Origin: Haemophilus aegyptius
GTDB lineage: Bacteria > Pseudomonadota > Gammaproteobacteria > Enterobacterales > Pasteurellaceae
Reading direction: 5' to 3'
Length of the DNA: 64,000 nucleotides
Assembly: GCF_900475885.1 (NCBI RefSeq)
Contig: NZ_LS483429.1
Span: 1,488,001 to 1,552,000 of the forward strand
Positions 45,541 to 55,249 of this stretch are shown here, piece by piece. The notes below the pieces were generated by a model. It had not been told where the DNA came from, did no database searches, and was given only the letters and a program-made list of their open reading frames with translations. Position numbers and translations under genes: made by a program. Position 1 is the first letter of the stretch, and each line of letters begins with the position of its first letter.

Positions 45541-46689
45541 TTGCAGAAATTGGAAGAAGAATTTTTGGCAAGTGGGGGAGAATGGAAAAGAACAATTTTA
45601 AAAGATTGGTTTACTATAAAGACTTCTATTAGCTTTGATAAAGGTAATATAGAATTATCAAATAATAGAAACGGTAACAATTATGAGTTTATTGGAAGAA
45701 CATCGATTAACAATGGTATTCAAGGTTATGTGAAACATTTGGGATTTGAGCCTAATAATGGCAACACATTTTCTGTTATTCAAGTTGGTGAAAATATTGC
45801 TCAATTTAGAAAACATAAATGGTATGGTAGCCAAAATTTATTCTTATTAACTCCAAAGTTTGATTGGATTATAAGCCACTATAAATATATGATTGCTTGT
45901 ATAAATAGTGGGTTAAAAATCTTTGATAAGGATTATTCTAGCTATCCTACAGTGAATACGTTAAATAACTTGGTTATTTTTCTTCCTATAAGAAATGAAC
46001 AGCCAGATGTTTCTTATATGTATCATTTTATTAGTGAACTGCAAGCGGAACGGTTGCAGGAACTGCAAGCGGAACGGTTGCAGGAACTGCAAGGATACTT
46101 GCAAGTAACAGGGCTATCAAACTATACATTGACCGAAGAAGAACAACGAGCGATAGATTCTTTTAGTGAGGTTGATTGGGATGAATTTGCGTTTAGTTCA
46201 TTATTCGATTCAATTCAACAAGGAGAAAGATTAACAAAGTCTGATCAAATATCTGGATATTTGCCATTTGTTATGTCTGGGATAACAAATACTGGTGTCG
46301 TAAAATATATTGGTAATTCTGTTACTCAATTTCCTAAAAATTCAATAACTATTGATATTTTTGGTAATGTGTTCTATCGCTCTATTATTTTTGGTGCGTC
46401 TGATGATGTGGGTGTATATTGGAATAGAGAAAATGAGAAAAGCAAAAATGTAATGTTAATACTTGCGGGTAGTATTCAGAAAGCATTAAGAGGTAGGTTT
46501 GAATATGGAAATAAATTAAGATCTTCAAAATCCTATAATTTAAAATGCCATTTACCAACCAAAAATAACGATCCTGATTATAAGTTAATGAAAACATTAG
46601 GTTCAGCTGTTCAGAAATTAGTTATCGCCGATGTCGTTAAATACGCTGATCGTGAGTTATCGGCTTATCAAAGTGTGATTGGCGAGTAA
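45541..46689 (+). CDS. Specificity (S) subunit of the type IIB system
   Basis: A 382-residue DNA-recognition protein with two target-recognition domains, roughly residues 15-155 and 205-345. Each is followed by a helical spacer. The frame starts at TTG 45541 (LQKLEEEFLASGGEWKR). If one C is removed from CCC at 45533-45535, a GTG at 45513 gives MNRESNKPRLQKLEEEF, which looks more natural and would overlap the methylase gene. So the 5' end may be frameshifted. The spacer between the two domains holds an 8-residue tandem repeat (ELQAERLQ). It directs both cutting and methylation by the partner. Confidence 0.78.
   Translation: MQKLEEEFLASGGEWKRTILKDWFTIKTSISFDKGNIELSNNRNGNNYEFIGRTSINNGIQGYVKHLGFEPNNGNTFSVIQVGENIAQFRKHKWYGSQNLFLLTPKFDWIISHYKYMIACINSGLKIFDKDYSSYPTVNTLNNLVIFLPIRNEQPDVSYMYHFISELQAERLQELQAERLQELQGYLQVTGLSNYTLTEEEQRAIDSFSEVDWDEFAFSSLFDSIQQGERLTKSDQISGYLPFVMSGITNTGVVKYIGNSVTQFPKNSITIDIFGNVFYRSIIFGASDDVGVYWNRENEKSKNVMLILAGSIQKALRGRFEYGNKLRSSKSYNLKCHLPTKNNDPDYKLMKTLGSAVQKLVIADVVKYADRELSAYQSVIGE
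46036..46094 (+). repeat. 24-base tandem repeat (about 2.4 copies) in the S-subunit spacer
   Basis: A 24-base unit at 46036-46059 beginning GAACTGCAAGCGG is repeated perfectly at 46060-46083, and its first 10 bases recur at 46084. It encodes ELQAERLQ twice plus ELQ, within the coiled-coil spacer between the recognition domains. In EcoR124-type S proteins a change in such repeats alters the spacing of the recognised half-sites. Confidence 0.92.
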
Positions 46690-46735
46690 TTTTGTCTTTT
46701 CCAACAATTTTACAAGGCTTTGTCATCATCAAGCA

Positions 46736-46768
46736 AAAAAGAACCCGCACTTGCAGCGGGTTTCTTTT
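46736..46768 (+). terminator. Terminator after the S-subunit gene
   Basis: ACCCGC and GCGGGT, extended by AAAAGA/TTCTTTT, form a stem around ACTTGCA. Confidence 0.82.
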
Positions 46769-46778
46769 ATCGAGAAAA

Positions 46779-46852
46779 TTAAAAATTTAATACTTTGTCA
46801 GCTTCCATCCACCATAAGGGGCTGAATGGATAATAAATAGAATATTTTGCAT
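46779..46852 (-). pseudogene. DsrE/YchN-like gene reduced to its two ends
   Basis: ATG at 46852 behind AAGGAGAATAGT opens MQNILFIIHSAPYGG, the start of a YchN/DsrE-type protein, and stops after 21 codons at 46787-46789. In another frame the same DNA ends MEADKVLNF with a stop at 46779-46781, which resembles the C-terminus of YchN (SADKVLTF). The middle of about 90 codons appears deleted. YchN-like proteins are small cytosolic sulfur-handling proteins. The assignment comes from remembered E. coli sequence. Confidence 0.55.
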
Positions 46853-46871
46853 ACTATTCTCCTTAATTTCA

Positions 46872-47825
46872 TTAATAACCTTGCTGATAAATTCCTTCCA
46901 ACAATTTCACTGAAAGTAAAGCGAGATTAAAGCGTTGTTCATCTGCCACAGACCAAAATTCTACGCCATTTTCTACCGCACTTATTTGACTTAAATGAAG
47001 TTTTACTGATTCTTCGCCATTTTCTTGTTCTCCATTAAGCACAGGCGTAATTAAGGTTTCTTCTAAAGCGACAAGCTCGCTATTTTGAGGCTGATAGTCG
47101 AAATCATAATCTGAAAGTGCGGTGACTTTTTGTGCCAATCCATAAAATACAGGTACTTGGATTGCATGAAATGTAGCACGCTCTAATTGCGGAAAAATTC
47201 GTTGTAATTGATTTGATAAATTAGGTGCTTGATGCGGATAAACATCAAAGGCTAAGCGCGTTTCTTCTTCATCCAATGGAATGCCATTTAATAAACGGGC
47301 TGTTTGTCCCGCAAGTTTCGTCACGGTTTCCGCATCCGTATAAGAAGCCGGCAATAAAGAGGTGACAAATATTTGATTGAGATTCGTTTCTTGTAAAATC
47401 GGGGCAAGCGTTAAAGCAAGTTGGCTTACTTGTGGATCAGGCAAGCTAATAATGTTACGTTGTCTCAGTTCAAATAGTTGTGATTCATTTACCGTTGGAA
47501 CAACAACAGGCACATCCGAAAGCGCACTGCAAACGCCTAACATATCAATGACAATACAGCCCTGCTCTGCTGCTTGCGCAATATGGGAAACTTGCTCAAG
47601 TTTTCCTGCAAAAAAGACATAATTAAAATCAGCCCACTCTACTTCATTTGGCGAAAGTTGTTCAACGCTTTTATTTCGAAAACGAATATTTTGTTCTTCT
47701 TCAAAAGGTATTATTTCAACAATAGAAACTTTGCTAATTTCAAGCGCACTTTGTTCGAAACGCTCTACAATTTTTTCACTTAATTCAAATTCTGCTGCTA
47801 TCGCAATATTTAAGGTTGCGTCCAT
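46872..47825 (-). CDS. usg: USG-1 protein, aspartate-semialdehyde dehydrogenase-like
   Basis: A 317-residue protein with the fold of aspartate-semialdehyde dehydrogenases: an N-terminal Rossmann-like part (NIAIAAEFELSEKIVERFEQ) and the later segment FHAIQVPVFYGLAQKV. The active-site Cys motif of true dehydrogenases (a GGNCT-type loop) is not visible near residues 125-140, so it is probably not catalytic. The role of USG-1 proteins is unknown. Its start lies 58 bases from the divergent ybaK. An uptake signal sits inside it (46975-46983). Confidence 0.75.
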   Translation of the reverse strand: MDATLNIAIAAEFELSEKIVERFEQSALEISKVSIVEIIPFEEEQNIRFRNKSVEQLSPNEVEWADFNYVFFAGKLEQVSHIAQAAEQGCIVIDMLGVCSALSDVPVVVPTVNESQLFELRQRNIISLPDPQVSQLALTLAPILQETNLNQIFVTSLLPASYTDAETVTKLAGQTARLLNGIPLDEEETRLAFDVYPHQAPNLSNQLQRIFPQLERATFHAIQVPVFYGLAQKVTALSDYDFDYQPQNSELVALEETLITPVLNGEQENGEESVKLHLSQISAVENGVEFWSVADEQRFNLALLSVKLLEGIYQQGY

Positions 47826-47883
47826 TTTTCTCTCCGCTGTAAAATAATCAGCATTATTTTACACCAAAACCAGGAACGAAATA

Positions 47884-48360
47884 ATGACACCCGCAATTGA
47901 TTTACTTAAAAAACAAAAAATTCCTTTTATCTTGCATACTTATGATCATGATCCGAATAATCAACATTTTGGTGATGAGGCGGCCGAAAAATTAGGCATT
48001 GATCCTAACCGCTCTTTTAAAACCTTACTTGTGGCGGAAAATGGCGATCAGAAAAAACTCGCTTGTTTTGTGCTTGCAACGGCCAATATGCTGAATTTAA
48101 AGAAAGCAGCAAAATCTATCGGTGTGAAAAAAGTGGAAATGGCGGATAAAGATGCAGCACAAAAAAGTACAGGCTATCTTGTAGGTGGAATTAGCCCGCT
48201 AGGTCAAAAGAAACGCGTGAAAACCGTGATAAATTCAACCGCACTTGAGTTTGAAACGATTTATGTTTCAGGCGGAAAACGTGGGCTAAGCGTAGAAATT
48301 GCACCACAAGATTTAGCAAAAGTATTAGGTGCAGAATTTACTGATATTGTTGATGAATAA
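47884..48360 (+). CDS. ybaK: Cys-tRNA(Pro)/Cys-tRNA(Cys) deacylase YbaK
   Basis: A 158-residue trans-editing enzyme that removes cysteine mischarged onto tRNA-Pro. YbaK motifs include [10 protein letters not shown], the catalytic Lys region [20 protein letters not shown] and [17 protein letters not shown]. The length is typical. It begins behind AGGAACGAAATA and is followed by a terminator. Confidence 0.94.
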
Positions 48361-48408
48361 GTGATGGACTTATAAATTTAAAGGCGGATTTCTTATTTAA
48401 TACGAACT

Positions 48409-48449
48409 AAAAGGACCAAGCTTTTTTTAATCACAAAGCTTAGTCCTTT
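48409..48449. terminator. Bidirectional terminator between ybaK and cspD
   Basis: AAAAGGACCAAGCTTT pairs with AAAGCTTAGTCCTTT with one mismatch; T/A runs flank it. Confidence 0.82.
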
Positions 48450-48517
48450 ACTGACTTTCTAACTTTTAATTCTTGTCTTTTAAGTTAGGATTAATAGAAA
48501 AAAATTTAGGGTATTTA

Positions 48518-48736
48518 TTATTCTTGAGTATCCGCAATTGGGATTATTTTTGTGGCGTGAGATCCTTTATCGCCGTGGAGAACTTCAAATTGTACTTTTT
48601 GACCCACTTTTAATGAACGATAGCCGTCCATTTCAATCACTGAATAATGTGCAAAAATATCGGCATCTACACCTTCTGCGGAAATGAAACCAAATCCTTT
48701 TGCATTATTGAACCATTTTACAATACCAATTTCCAT
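48518..48736 (-). CDS. cspD: Cold-shock-like protein CspD
   Basis: From the ATG at 48736 (behind GAGAGGTCTTTT) the product is 72 residues, MEIGIVKWFNNAKGFGFISA, with RNP1 KGFGFI and RNP2-like DIFAHYSVI. The frame is open to 48781, but the added 15 residues are not part of the domain. CspD binds single-stranded DNA and inhibits replication in stationary phase in E. coli. The 5' leader is long and can fold, as usual for csp genes. Confidence 0.92.
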   Translation of the reverse strand: MEIGIVKWFNNAKGFGFISAEGVDADIFAHYSVIEMDGYRSLKVGQKVQFEVLHGDKGSHATKIIPIADTQE

Positions 48737-48884
48737 AAAAGACCTCTCTAGGCTTCGCCTATTAAAACAATAAATCAACAAGACTCTCGCCTTATTACCT
48801 ACTAATTAGGTTCGCTATGTTTAAATATTTTGAACGGTTATGCAACGAGCAATATTCAAAAATGATAAGTAGATCACAAAAAAT

Positions 48885-49043
48885 TTAATTTTCTGGAGTT
48901 TTTTTATCATTTTTATGAATTTCTCGTAGTGCTTTCGCCACTATTTGAATCGCTTCTCCACTACTAATTCCTTTTGCCATAAGTTCTTGAATTTGTTCAA
49001 CTGCTTTTTGTTGCTGTTCGTGTGTTAAGTTAATATCAAACAT
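48885..49043 (-). CDS. yoaH: YoaH-family small protein (UPF0181)
   Basis: A 52-residue protein that reads [20 protein letters not shown] then [21 protein letters not shown]. This closely resembles E. coli YoaH ([20 protein letters not shown]). Function is unknown. Its start overlaps the end of truC by 8 bases, so the two are translationally coupled. Confidence 0.88.
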   Translation of the reverse strand: MFDINLTHEQQQKAVEQIQELMAKGISSGEAIQIVAKALREIHKNDKKTPEN

Positions 49044-49755
49044 TTTCCCATCCAAATTGATTCATTAATTGCTGCCATTGTTCATCTAAACCTGCTGTAA
49101 TTGTTATTTGCTCTTTCGTTATTGGATGAATAAAAGACAAACTATCAGAATGTAAAAATAATCGAGAACAACCTAAATGTGACATTAATGCACGATTTTG
49201 ATGTAAGTCACCATATTGCGTATCCCCTAAAATTGGGTGAAAAATATGTTTCATATGGCGACGTAATTGGTGTTTTCTACCTGTATGAGGGATTAATTTA
49301 ACTAAAGAATAACGCGCCGTTTGATAACGCCCAGCAGGATAAGGCATTTCGACTATTTTTAATCCTTCATAATCAGTAATCGCTTCTTGAGGCTCTTTAT
49401 CTTCTTGAGAAAATTTATCTGCGATTTTATCCAATTGAATTTTTAGTGGATAATCTATCCGCTCTTTTCCCTGTAGATACCCACGCACTACAGCCAAATA
49501 AGATTTCTGAACACACTTTTGTTCAAACTGTTCACACATTAAATTCGCAATTTCACTGCTCAATGCAAATAACAACACGCCAGATGTCGGTCGATCTAAA
49601 CGATGAATAGGAAATACATGTTGGCCAATTTGATCTCGCAAGGTTTGCATCACAAATTGAGTTTCGTGAGGATCTAACCAACTACGATGAACCAGCATGC
49701 CAGCAGGCTTATTCACCGCAACGAGAAACTCATCTTGATATAAAATTTCTAGCAT
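49036..49755 (-). CDS. truC: tRNA pseudouridine(65) synthase TruC
   Basis: A 239-residue RluA-family pseudouridine synthase. The catalytic Asp is in [16 protein letters not shown], preceded by [12 protein letters not shown], and [17 protein letters not shown] binds RNA. TruC modifies U65 in tRNA-Ile and tRNA-Asp. It overlaps yqcC upstream by 7 bases and yoaH downstream by 8 bases, forming a tight operon with thiI further upstream. Confidence 0.92.
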   Translation of the reverse strand: MLEILYQDEFLVAVNKPAGMLVHRSWLDPHETQFVMQTLRDQIGQHVFPIHRLDRPTSGVLLFALSSEIANLMCEQFEQKCVQKSYLAVVRGYLQGKERIDYPLKIQLDKIADKFSQEDKEPQEAITDYEGLKIVEMPYPAGRYQTARYSLVKLIPHTGRKHQLRRHMKHIFHPILGDTQYGDLHQNRALMSHLGCSRLFLHSDSLSFIHPITKEQITITAGLDEQWQQLMNQFGWENV

Positions 49756-50069
49756 TGGTTCTTGTTCAGAAGTTCTTCTAAAGCAACTAAAGGAATTAAT
49801 AGTTGTTGTAACTCATTAAATTCCTTCATTGCTTCTTCAATATAAGGCGAAATGGCAATTTTATTTGGCAAGGCTGAACCACTTTCTAACAATACCTGCA
49901 TGCGTGGAATAAATACCCACTGTAGCCACTCTTCGGCAGACATCGTATCAATTGAAAAAGGTTCTTCACTTAAAAACGCCTCTGCAGCAGGGGGCATCGT
50001 TTGCCATAAATTAAGCTGCTGCATGGTAATTTGAAGCTGTTCAAGATGCTGTTTAGTTTGATTACGCAT
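49749..50069 (-). CDS. yqcC: YqcC-family protein (DUF446)
   Basis: A 106-residue helical protein with the family strings LQITMQQLNLWQTMPPAAEA and MSAEEWLQWVFIPRM. YqcC is usually encoded directly before truC, as here, where the genes overlap by 7 bases. Its function is unknown; the constant pairing suggests a link with tRNA modification. Confidence 0.9.
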   Translation of the reverse strand: MRNQTKQHLEQLQITMQQLNLWQTMPPAAEAFLSEEPFSIDTMSAEEWLQWVFIPRMQVLLESGSALPNKIAISPYIEEAMKEFNELQQLLIPLVALEELLNKNQC

Positions 50070-50083
50070 ATTTTATATCCTAA

Positions 50084-51541
50084 TTAATGAATGTTTTTTG
50101 CAAATACACGCACATTTGAAAAACCATTTTCTTTCAAATATAAGGCTTGTAATTTACTCATCACACCACGTTCACAATACAACACGTAACTTTTACTTTG
50201 ATCAAGGCTACCAAATTGAGAAGAAAGTTTGTAGAACGGCATTTGAATGACGTCATGTGTACCTGATTCAAATGGATTTTCATCCGTTTCTTCTGGGCTG
50301 CGAATATCCAAAATCACTTCATTTTCACCTAATACAGAAATTGCCTCAACTTCCACGACTTCTTTTTCTGTTTCTTCTGCAATCTGGCGAATATCTAAAT
50401 ATTTCGCATTTTGTACCGCACTTTCAAGAATCTCAAAATTAAAATGCCCTTCTTCTTCTAGAATCTTTTCACGAACAGCTTTAATCGTAGGATTTTTTGA
50501 AATCACGCCACAAAATTCAGGCATAGATTTTGCAATATCGTCAGTACCAATTTCTTTCGCCATCGCGATAATTTGTTCTTTATCATGGGTAATTAACGGG
50601 CGTAATACTAAGGCATCAGCGGCTTCATCAATCAAGCGTAAATTGGTTAAAGTTTGGCTAGATACTTGCCCTAATGCCTCCCCTGTCACAATCGCTTCAA
50701 TATTAAAACGTTGAGCGACTTTACTTGCGGCTCGCACCATCATCCGTTTTAATACAACGCCCATTTGTCCGTTATCGACTTTCTCTAAAATCTCACCGAC
50801 AACTCCCTCAAAGTTAATCGCAATAAAGCGCACTTTATGTGAAGCACTATAGCGTTGCCAAATATGATAAGCCATTTGTTTAACGCCAATTTCATGGACT
50901 GTGCCGCCAAGATTAAAGAAACAATAATGAACTCGGGAACCACGACGAATCAACATATAACTCGATACGCCTGAATCAAATCCCCCTGAAATTAAAGAAA
51001 GTACATCTTCTTGCGTACCAATCGGATAACCACCAATACCAGCGTGACGTGCTTTAACTAACATCATTTTGTCATCTTCAATATCAATACGAACAGTCAC
51101 ATCTGGATTTTTCAACCGCACTTTTGCACTTTCAATGTGTTGATTTAATCCACCGCCGATATAACGTTCTGCTTCAATCGAACTAAATTTATGTTTTCCT
51201 TTACGTTTTACTCGAACGCAAAAGGTTTTGCCTTGAAGTTGTTGTGCGACATCAGCAAGCGTCAATTCAAAAATATGATGTAAATCGGTAAATGGTTTTT
51301 CTTCAACTTCTAAAAAATGATGAATACCAGGAATACGTTGTAACAAGGCGATTAATTCTTCACTATTTTCTTCATTTTTTGACCGCACTTCAATGTAATC
51401 CCAGTGGCGTACAACTGCAGTTTCTTCATCATATTTCTGTAAAATATTGCGAATATTAGAGGTTAAAATTTTTGCGAAACGTTTACGAACAGTTTCGCTC
51501 TTAATCATAATTTCAGGAAAAAGTTTAACGATAAATTTCAT
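50084..51541 (-). CDS. thiI: tRNA 4-thiouridine synthase / sulfurtransferase ThiI
   Basis: A 485-residue protein with a THUMP domain (about residues 60-165) and a PP-loop ATPase ([20 protein letters not shown]). A C-terminal rhodanese domain follows (about 400-485), with active Cys in [11 protein letters not shown]. It puts sulfur on U8 of tRNA and supplies sulfur for the thiazole of thiamine. It heads the thiI-yqcC-truC-yoaH cluster and is divergent from xseB-ispA-dxs. Confidence 0.95.
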   Translation of the reverse strand: MKFIVKLFPEIMIKSETVRKRFAKILTSNIRNILQKYDEETAVVRHWDYIEVRSKNEENSEELIALLQRIPGIHHFLEVEEKPFTDLHHIFELTLADVAQQLQGKTFCVRVKRKGKHKFSSIEAERYIGGGLNQHIESAKVRLKNPDVTVRIDIEDDKMMLVKARHAGIGGYPIGTQEDVLSLISGGFDSGVSSYMLIRRGSRVHYCFFNLGGTVHEIGVKQMAYHIWQRYSASHKVRFIAINFEGVVGEILEKVDNGQMGVVLKRMMVRAASKVAQRFNIEAIVTGEALGQVSSQTLTNLRLIDEAADALVLRPLITHDKEQIIAMAKEIGTDDIAKSMPEFCGVISKNPTIKAVREKILEEEGHFNFEILESAVQNAKYLDIRQIAEETEKEVVEVEAISVLGENEVILDIRSPEETDENPFESGTHDVIQMPFYKLSSQFGSLDQSKSYVLYCERGVMSKLQALYLKENGFSNVRVFAKNIH

Positions 51542-51699
51542 ATAAATAGTTTAGGTATTTCTTGGGGATTTAAAGTGGCGAGTATTTTACGCAAAGATAG
51601 TGAAAAGTCCACTGGTCCTAGCTTGAAATAAATTTTTAACAACTCAAGTAAAATACAGTACAATGGCAAGCAATTTTTACCGTGAAAAAGGATAATTCC

Positions 51700-51939
51700 A
51701 TGGCGCGTAAACCCGCATCTTCACAAGATTTTGAAACAACATTAGCGCAGTTAGAAAATATTGTTACACATTTAGAAAATGGAGATCTACCGTTAGAAGA
51801 AGCGTTAAAAGAATTTGAACAAGGTGTGCAACTCGCTAAGTTAGGGCAAGAACGTTTACAACAAGCAGAACAACGTATTCAGATCTTATTGCAAAAAACA
51901 GAAGACGCGCCACTGAATGATTATGAAGGGAATGCTTAA
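51700..51939 (+). CDS. xseB: Exodeoxyribonuclease VII small subunit
   Basis: A 79-residue helical protein with the XseB pattern [20 protein letters not shown] then [20 protein letters not shown]. It binds the XseA catalytic subunit, encoded elsewhere. The start ATG at 51700 is chosen because AAAAGGATAATTCC precedes it; a GTG at 51682 is also open in frame. Its stop overlaps the ispA start by one base. Confidence 0.94.
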   Translation: MARKPASSQDFETTLAQLENIVTHLENGDLPLEEALKEFEQGVQLAKLGQERLQQAEQRIQILLQKTEDAPLNDYEGNA

Positions 51940-52829
51940 TGGGTCACTTTTCTGAAGAATTACAACAGGTTCAAACTCGTATCAATCGCTTTTTAGAAGC
52001 TCAATTTGAGGGCATTGAAAGTCATAATGCGCCTTTGCTTGAGGCGATGGAATACGCATTATTACTTGGCGGTAAGCGAGTTCGACCTTTCTTAGTTTAC
52101 GCAACAGGTCAAATGCTTGGTGCAGAGAAACAAACCTTAGATTACGCAGCTGCTGCCATTGAAGCCATTCACGCCTATTCCTTAATTCACGATGATTTAC
52201 CTGCAATGGATGATGACAATTTACGCCGTGGACATCCTACTTGTCATATCCAATTTGATGAAGCTACAGCTATTCTTGCGGGCGATGCCCTTCAAAGTTT
52301 TGCTTTTGAAATATTAACTAAAACGCCAAATATTTCTTCTGAACAAAAACTGGCTTTAATTAAAATTTTAGCGCAAGGCGCTGGCGCACAAGGAATGTGC
52401 TTAGGGCAAAGTTTAGATCTTATTTCTGAGCATAAACAAATTAGTTTAAACGAATTAGAATTAATCCACCGTAACAAAACGGGCGCATTGCTGATTGCTG
52501 CATTAAAATTAGGTTTTATTTGTTCTCCGCATTTTGCTGACAAAACCTTAGAACAATCCTTAACACAATATGCGGAAGCCATTGGCTTAGCCTTTCAAGT
52601 TCAAGACGATATTTTAGATATTGAAGGTGATAGCGCAGAAATTGGCAAACAAGTCGGCGCCGATCTTGATTTAGATAAAAGTACATATCCAAAATTACTT
52701 GGGTTAAGCGGCGCAAAACAAAAAGCGCAAGATCTATATCAAAGTGCTTTGTCTGAATTAGAAAAAATTCCTTTTGATACGACCGCACTTCGTGCATTAG
52801 CTGAATTCATTATTACTAGAAAAAGTTAA
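51939..52829 (+). CDS. ispA: Farnesyl diphosphate synthase
   Basis: A 296-residue prenyltransferase. The two Asp-rich motifs are LIHDDLPAMDDDNLRRG and FQVQDDILDIEGD, the first with the DDxxxxD spacing of bacterial farnesyl synthases. It condenses IPP and DMAPP to farnesyl diphosphate for quinones and undecaprenyl carriers. It overlaps xseB by one base and precedes dxs by 54 bases that contain an uptake-signal hairpin. Confidence 0.95.
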   Translation: MGHFSEELQQVQTRINRFLEAQFEGIESHNAPLLEAMEYALLLGGKRVRPFLVYATGQMLGAEKQTLDYAAAAIEAIHAYSLIHDDLPAMDDDNLRRGHPTCHIQFDEATAILAGDALQSFAFEILTKTPNISSEQKLALIKILAQGAGAQGMCLGQSLDLISEHKQISLNELELIHRNKTGALLIAALKLGFICSPHFADKTLEQSLTQYAEAIGLAFQVQDDILDIEGDSAEIGKQVGADLDLDKSTYPKLLGLSGAKQKAQDLYQSALSELEKIPFDTTALRALAEFIITRKS

Positions 52830-52833
52830 TACC

Positions 52834-52862
52834 GACCGCATCAATGCTCACAAAGTGCGGTC
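52834..52862 (+). terminator. Uptake-signal hairpin between ispA and dxs
   Basis: GACCGCA at 52834-52840 and TGCGGTC at 52856-52862 pair; the second arm is part of a perfect uptake signal. It probably gives partial termination between the two genes. Confidence 0.5.
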
Positions 52863-52883
52863 AAAAATTATCACGTTTTTAAA

Positions 52884-54761
52884 ATGACTAACAATATGAA
52901 CAATTACCCCTTATTATCTTTGATTAATTCACCAGAAGATTTGCGTCTTTTAAATAAAGATCAGCTACCCCAACTCTGCCAAGAATTACGCGGTTATCTT
53001 TTAGAATCTGTTAGTCAAACTAGCGGGCATTTAGCGTCAGGTTTAGGCACTGTAGAGCTAACCGTTGCACTACATTACGTGTATAAAACACCATTTGATC
53101 AGTTAATTTGGGATGTTGGACATCAAGCTTATCCCCACAAAATTTTAACGGGTCGTCGAGATCAAATGTCCACAATTCGCCAAAAAGACGGTATTCATCC
53201 TTTCCCTTGGCGTGAAGAAAGTGAATTTGATGTATTAAGTGTTGGTCACTCCTCTACGTCTATTAGTGCGGGATTAGGCATTGCCGTTGCCGCAGAACGA
53301 GAAAATGCAGGTAGAAAAACAGTATGCGTAATCGGTGATGGCGCAATTACTGCGGGAATGGCATTTGAGGCATTAAATCACGCGGGGGCATTGCATACAG
53401 ATATGTTAGTTATTTTAAATGATAACGAAATGTCTATTTCAGAAAACGTTGGCGCATTAAATAATCATCTTGCGCGTATTTTCTCTGGCTCTCTTTACTC
53501 TACGCTTCGTGATGGCAGTAAAAAAATCCTTGATAAAGTTCCTCCAATCAAAAACTTTATGAAAAAAACCGAAGAACATATGAAAGGTGTAATGTTTTCG
53601 CCAGAAAGTACATTATTTGAAGAACTCGGTTTTAACTATATTGGCCCTGTGGATGGGCATAACATTGATGAATTAGTGGCAACGCTTACGAATATGCGTA
53701 ATCTGAAAGGCCCACAATTTTTGCATATAAAAACGAAAAAAGGTAAAGGATACGCACCCGCAGAAAAAGATCCGATTGGTTTCCACGGTGTACCTAAATT
53801 TGATCCTATCAGTGGCGAATTGCCCAAAAACAATAGTAAACCAACTTATTCGAAAATTTTTGGCGATTGGCTATGTGAAATGGCAGAAAAAGATGCCAAA
53901 ATTATAGGTATCACACCTGCAATGCGTGAGGGTTCAGGTATGGTAGAATTTTCCCAACGCTTCCCAAAACAATATTTTGACGTAGCGATTGCAGAACAGC
54001 ACGCCGTCACGTTTGCCACAGGACTTGCAATTGGCGGATATAAACCTGTCGTCGCAATTTACTCGACATTTTTACAACGTGCTTACGATCAATTAATTCA
54101 CGATGTTGCCATTCAAAATCTCCCTGTGCTATTTGCGATTGATCGAGCAGGGATAGTTGGCGCAGATGGGGCTACACATCAAGGTGCATTCGATATTAGC
54201 TTTATGCGTTGCATTCCAAATATGATCATTATGACGCCGAGTGATGAAAATGAATGCCGTCAAATGCTCTATACAGGTTATCAATGTGGAAAACCTGCGG
54301 CAGTGCGCTACCCTCGCGGAAATGCCGTTGGTGTAAAACTTACTCCTTTAGAAATGCTTCCTATTGGTAAATCACGTTTAATTCGAAAAGGTCAAAAAAT
54401 TGCGATTTTAAATTTTGGTACTCTATTACCATCCGCTTTAGAGTTATCAGAAAAACTCAATCCAACGGTTGTCGATATGCGTTTTGTGAAACCGATTGAT
54501 ATTGAAATGATTAATATGCTTGCACAAACTCACGATTATTTGGTCACATTGGAAGAGAATGCAATTCAAGGTGGAGCGGGATCTGCTGTTGCGGAAGTAC
54601 TAAATTCATCAGGAAAATCAACCGCACTTTTACAACTTGGCTTGCCAGATTATTTTATTCCACAAGCGACACAGCAAGAAGCATTGGCAGATTTAGGATT
54701 GGATACAAAAGGCATTGAAGAAAAAATTCTCAACTTTATTGCAAAACAAGGTAATTTATAA
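52884..54761 (+). CDS. dxs: 1-deoxy-D-xylulose-5-phosphate synthase
   Basis: A 625-residue thiamine-diphosphate enzyme that makes the first intermediate of the MEP isoprenoid pathway from pyruvate and glyceraldehyde 3-phosphate. Characteristic strings are [16 protein letters not shown], the ThDP site [18 protein letters not shown] and [16 protein letters not shown]. The xseB-ispA-dxs order is conserved in gammaproteobacteria. A terminator follows at 54766-54795. Confidence 0.96.
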   Translation: MTNNMNNYPLLSLINSPEDLRLLNKDQLPQLCQELRGYLLESVSQTSGHLASGLGTVELTVALHYVYKTPFDQLIWDVGHQAYPHKILTGRRDQMSTIRQKDGIHPFPWREESEFDVLSVGHSSTSISAGLGIAVAAERENAGRKTVCVIGDGAITAGMAFEALNHAGALHTDMLVILNDNEMSISENVGALNNHLARIFSGSLYSTLRDGSKKILDKVPPIKNFMKKTEEHMKGVMFSPESTLFEELGFNYIGPVDGHNIDELVATLTNMRNLKGPQFLHIKTKKGKGYAPAEKDPIGFHGVPKFDPISGELPKNNSKPTYSKIFGDWLCEMAEKDAKIIGITPAMREGSGMVEFSQRFPKQYFDVAIAEQHAVTFATGLAIGGYKPVVAIYSTFLQRAYDQLIHDVAIQNLPVLFAIDRAGIVGADGATHQGAFDISFMRCIPNMIIMTPSDENECRQMLYTGYQCGKPAAVRYPRGNAVGVKLTPLEMLPIGKSRLIRKGQKIAILNFGTLLPSALELSEKLNPTVVDMRFVKPIDIEMINMLAQTHDYLVTLEENAIQGGAGSAVAEVLNSSGKSTALLQLGLPDYFIPQATQQEALADLGLDTKGIEEKILNFIAKQGNL

Positions 54762-54765
54762 AAAT

Positions 54766-54795
54766 AAACGCGATGATAATTTCATCGCGTTTTTT
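54766..54795. terminator. Bidirectional terminator between dxs and sspB
   Basis: AAACGCGATGA and TCATCGCGTTT form an 11-base perfect stem followed by T. Confidence 0.9.
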
Positions 54796-54796
54796 C

Positions 54797-55249
54797 TTAA
54801 TCCACAATTCTTAAATGGGAAACTGATTTTGTTTTCTTTTTTTCTTCTCGTTTTTTAGGCTTATCTACTGCTTCATAAAAACCTGTTGGTTGTTCAGTAT
54901 CTGGCTCGATGTTAAGTTCATCATAAATTTCCTCAGGTTCAAACATCACGCCATCGCCATTCTCACGAGCATAAATCGCAAGGGCTGCACCCATTGGAAT
55001 ATACAGTTCACGAGAAACACCTTTAAAACGCGCATTAAACTGGATGAAATCATTTGTAAGTTGTAAATTGCCCGTAGCACTGGCAGACAAGTTTAATACA
55101 ATCTGTCCATCTTTTACATATTCGACAGGAACATTCACACCTAAGTAAGTCGCATCAACAACTAAATAAGGCGTAAAACTATTATCTACTAGCCAATCAT
55201 AATAGGCGCGTAATAAATAAGGGCGTTTAGGGGAAGATTTATGTTCCAT
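54797..55249 (-). CDS. sspB: ClpXP adaptor SspB
   Basis: A 150-residue protein with the SspB fold strings RPYLLRAYYDWLVDNSFTPY and FQLTNDFIQFNARFKG-like core (NLQLTNDFIQFNARFKGVSR). The C-terminal tail ends KTKSVSHLRIVD, the ClpX-binding motif. It delivers ssrA-tagged proteins to ClpXP. Its start overlaps the sspA stop by one base. Confidence 0.95.
   Translation of the reverse strand: MEHKSSPKRPYLLRAYYDWLVDNSFTPYLVVDATYLGVNVPVEYVKDGQIVLNLSASATGNLQLTNDFIQFNARFKGVSRELYIPMGAALAIYARENGDGVMFEPEEIYDELNIEPDTEQPTGFYEAVDKPKKREEKKKTKSVSHLRIVD

Noticed and set aside
43469-46689. Ordinary type I system (hsdM-hsdS with hsdR missing)
   Set aside because: The first protein carries its own nuclease motif at its N-terminus, so the BcgI-like reading fits better, although I cannot exclude an HsdR elsewhere.
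43469-46689. HaeIV restriction system
   Set aside because: HaeIV, as I recall, is a single polypeptide; here nuclease-methylase and specificity are separate genes.
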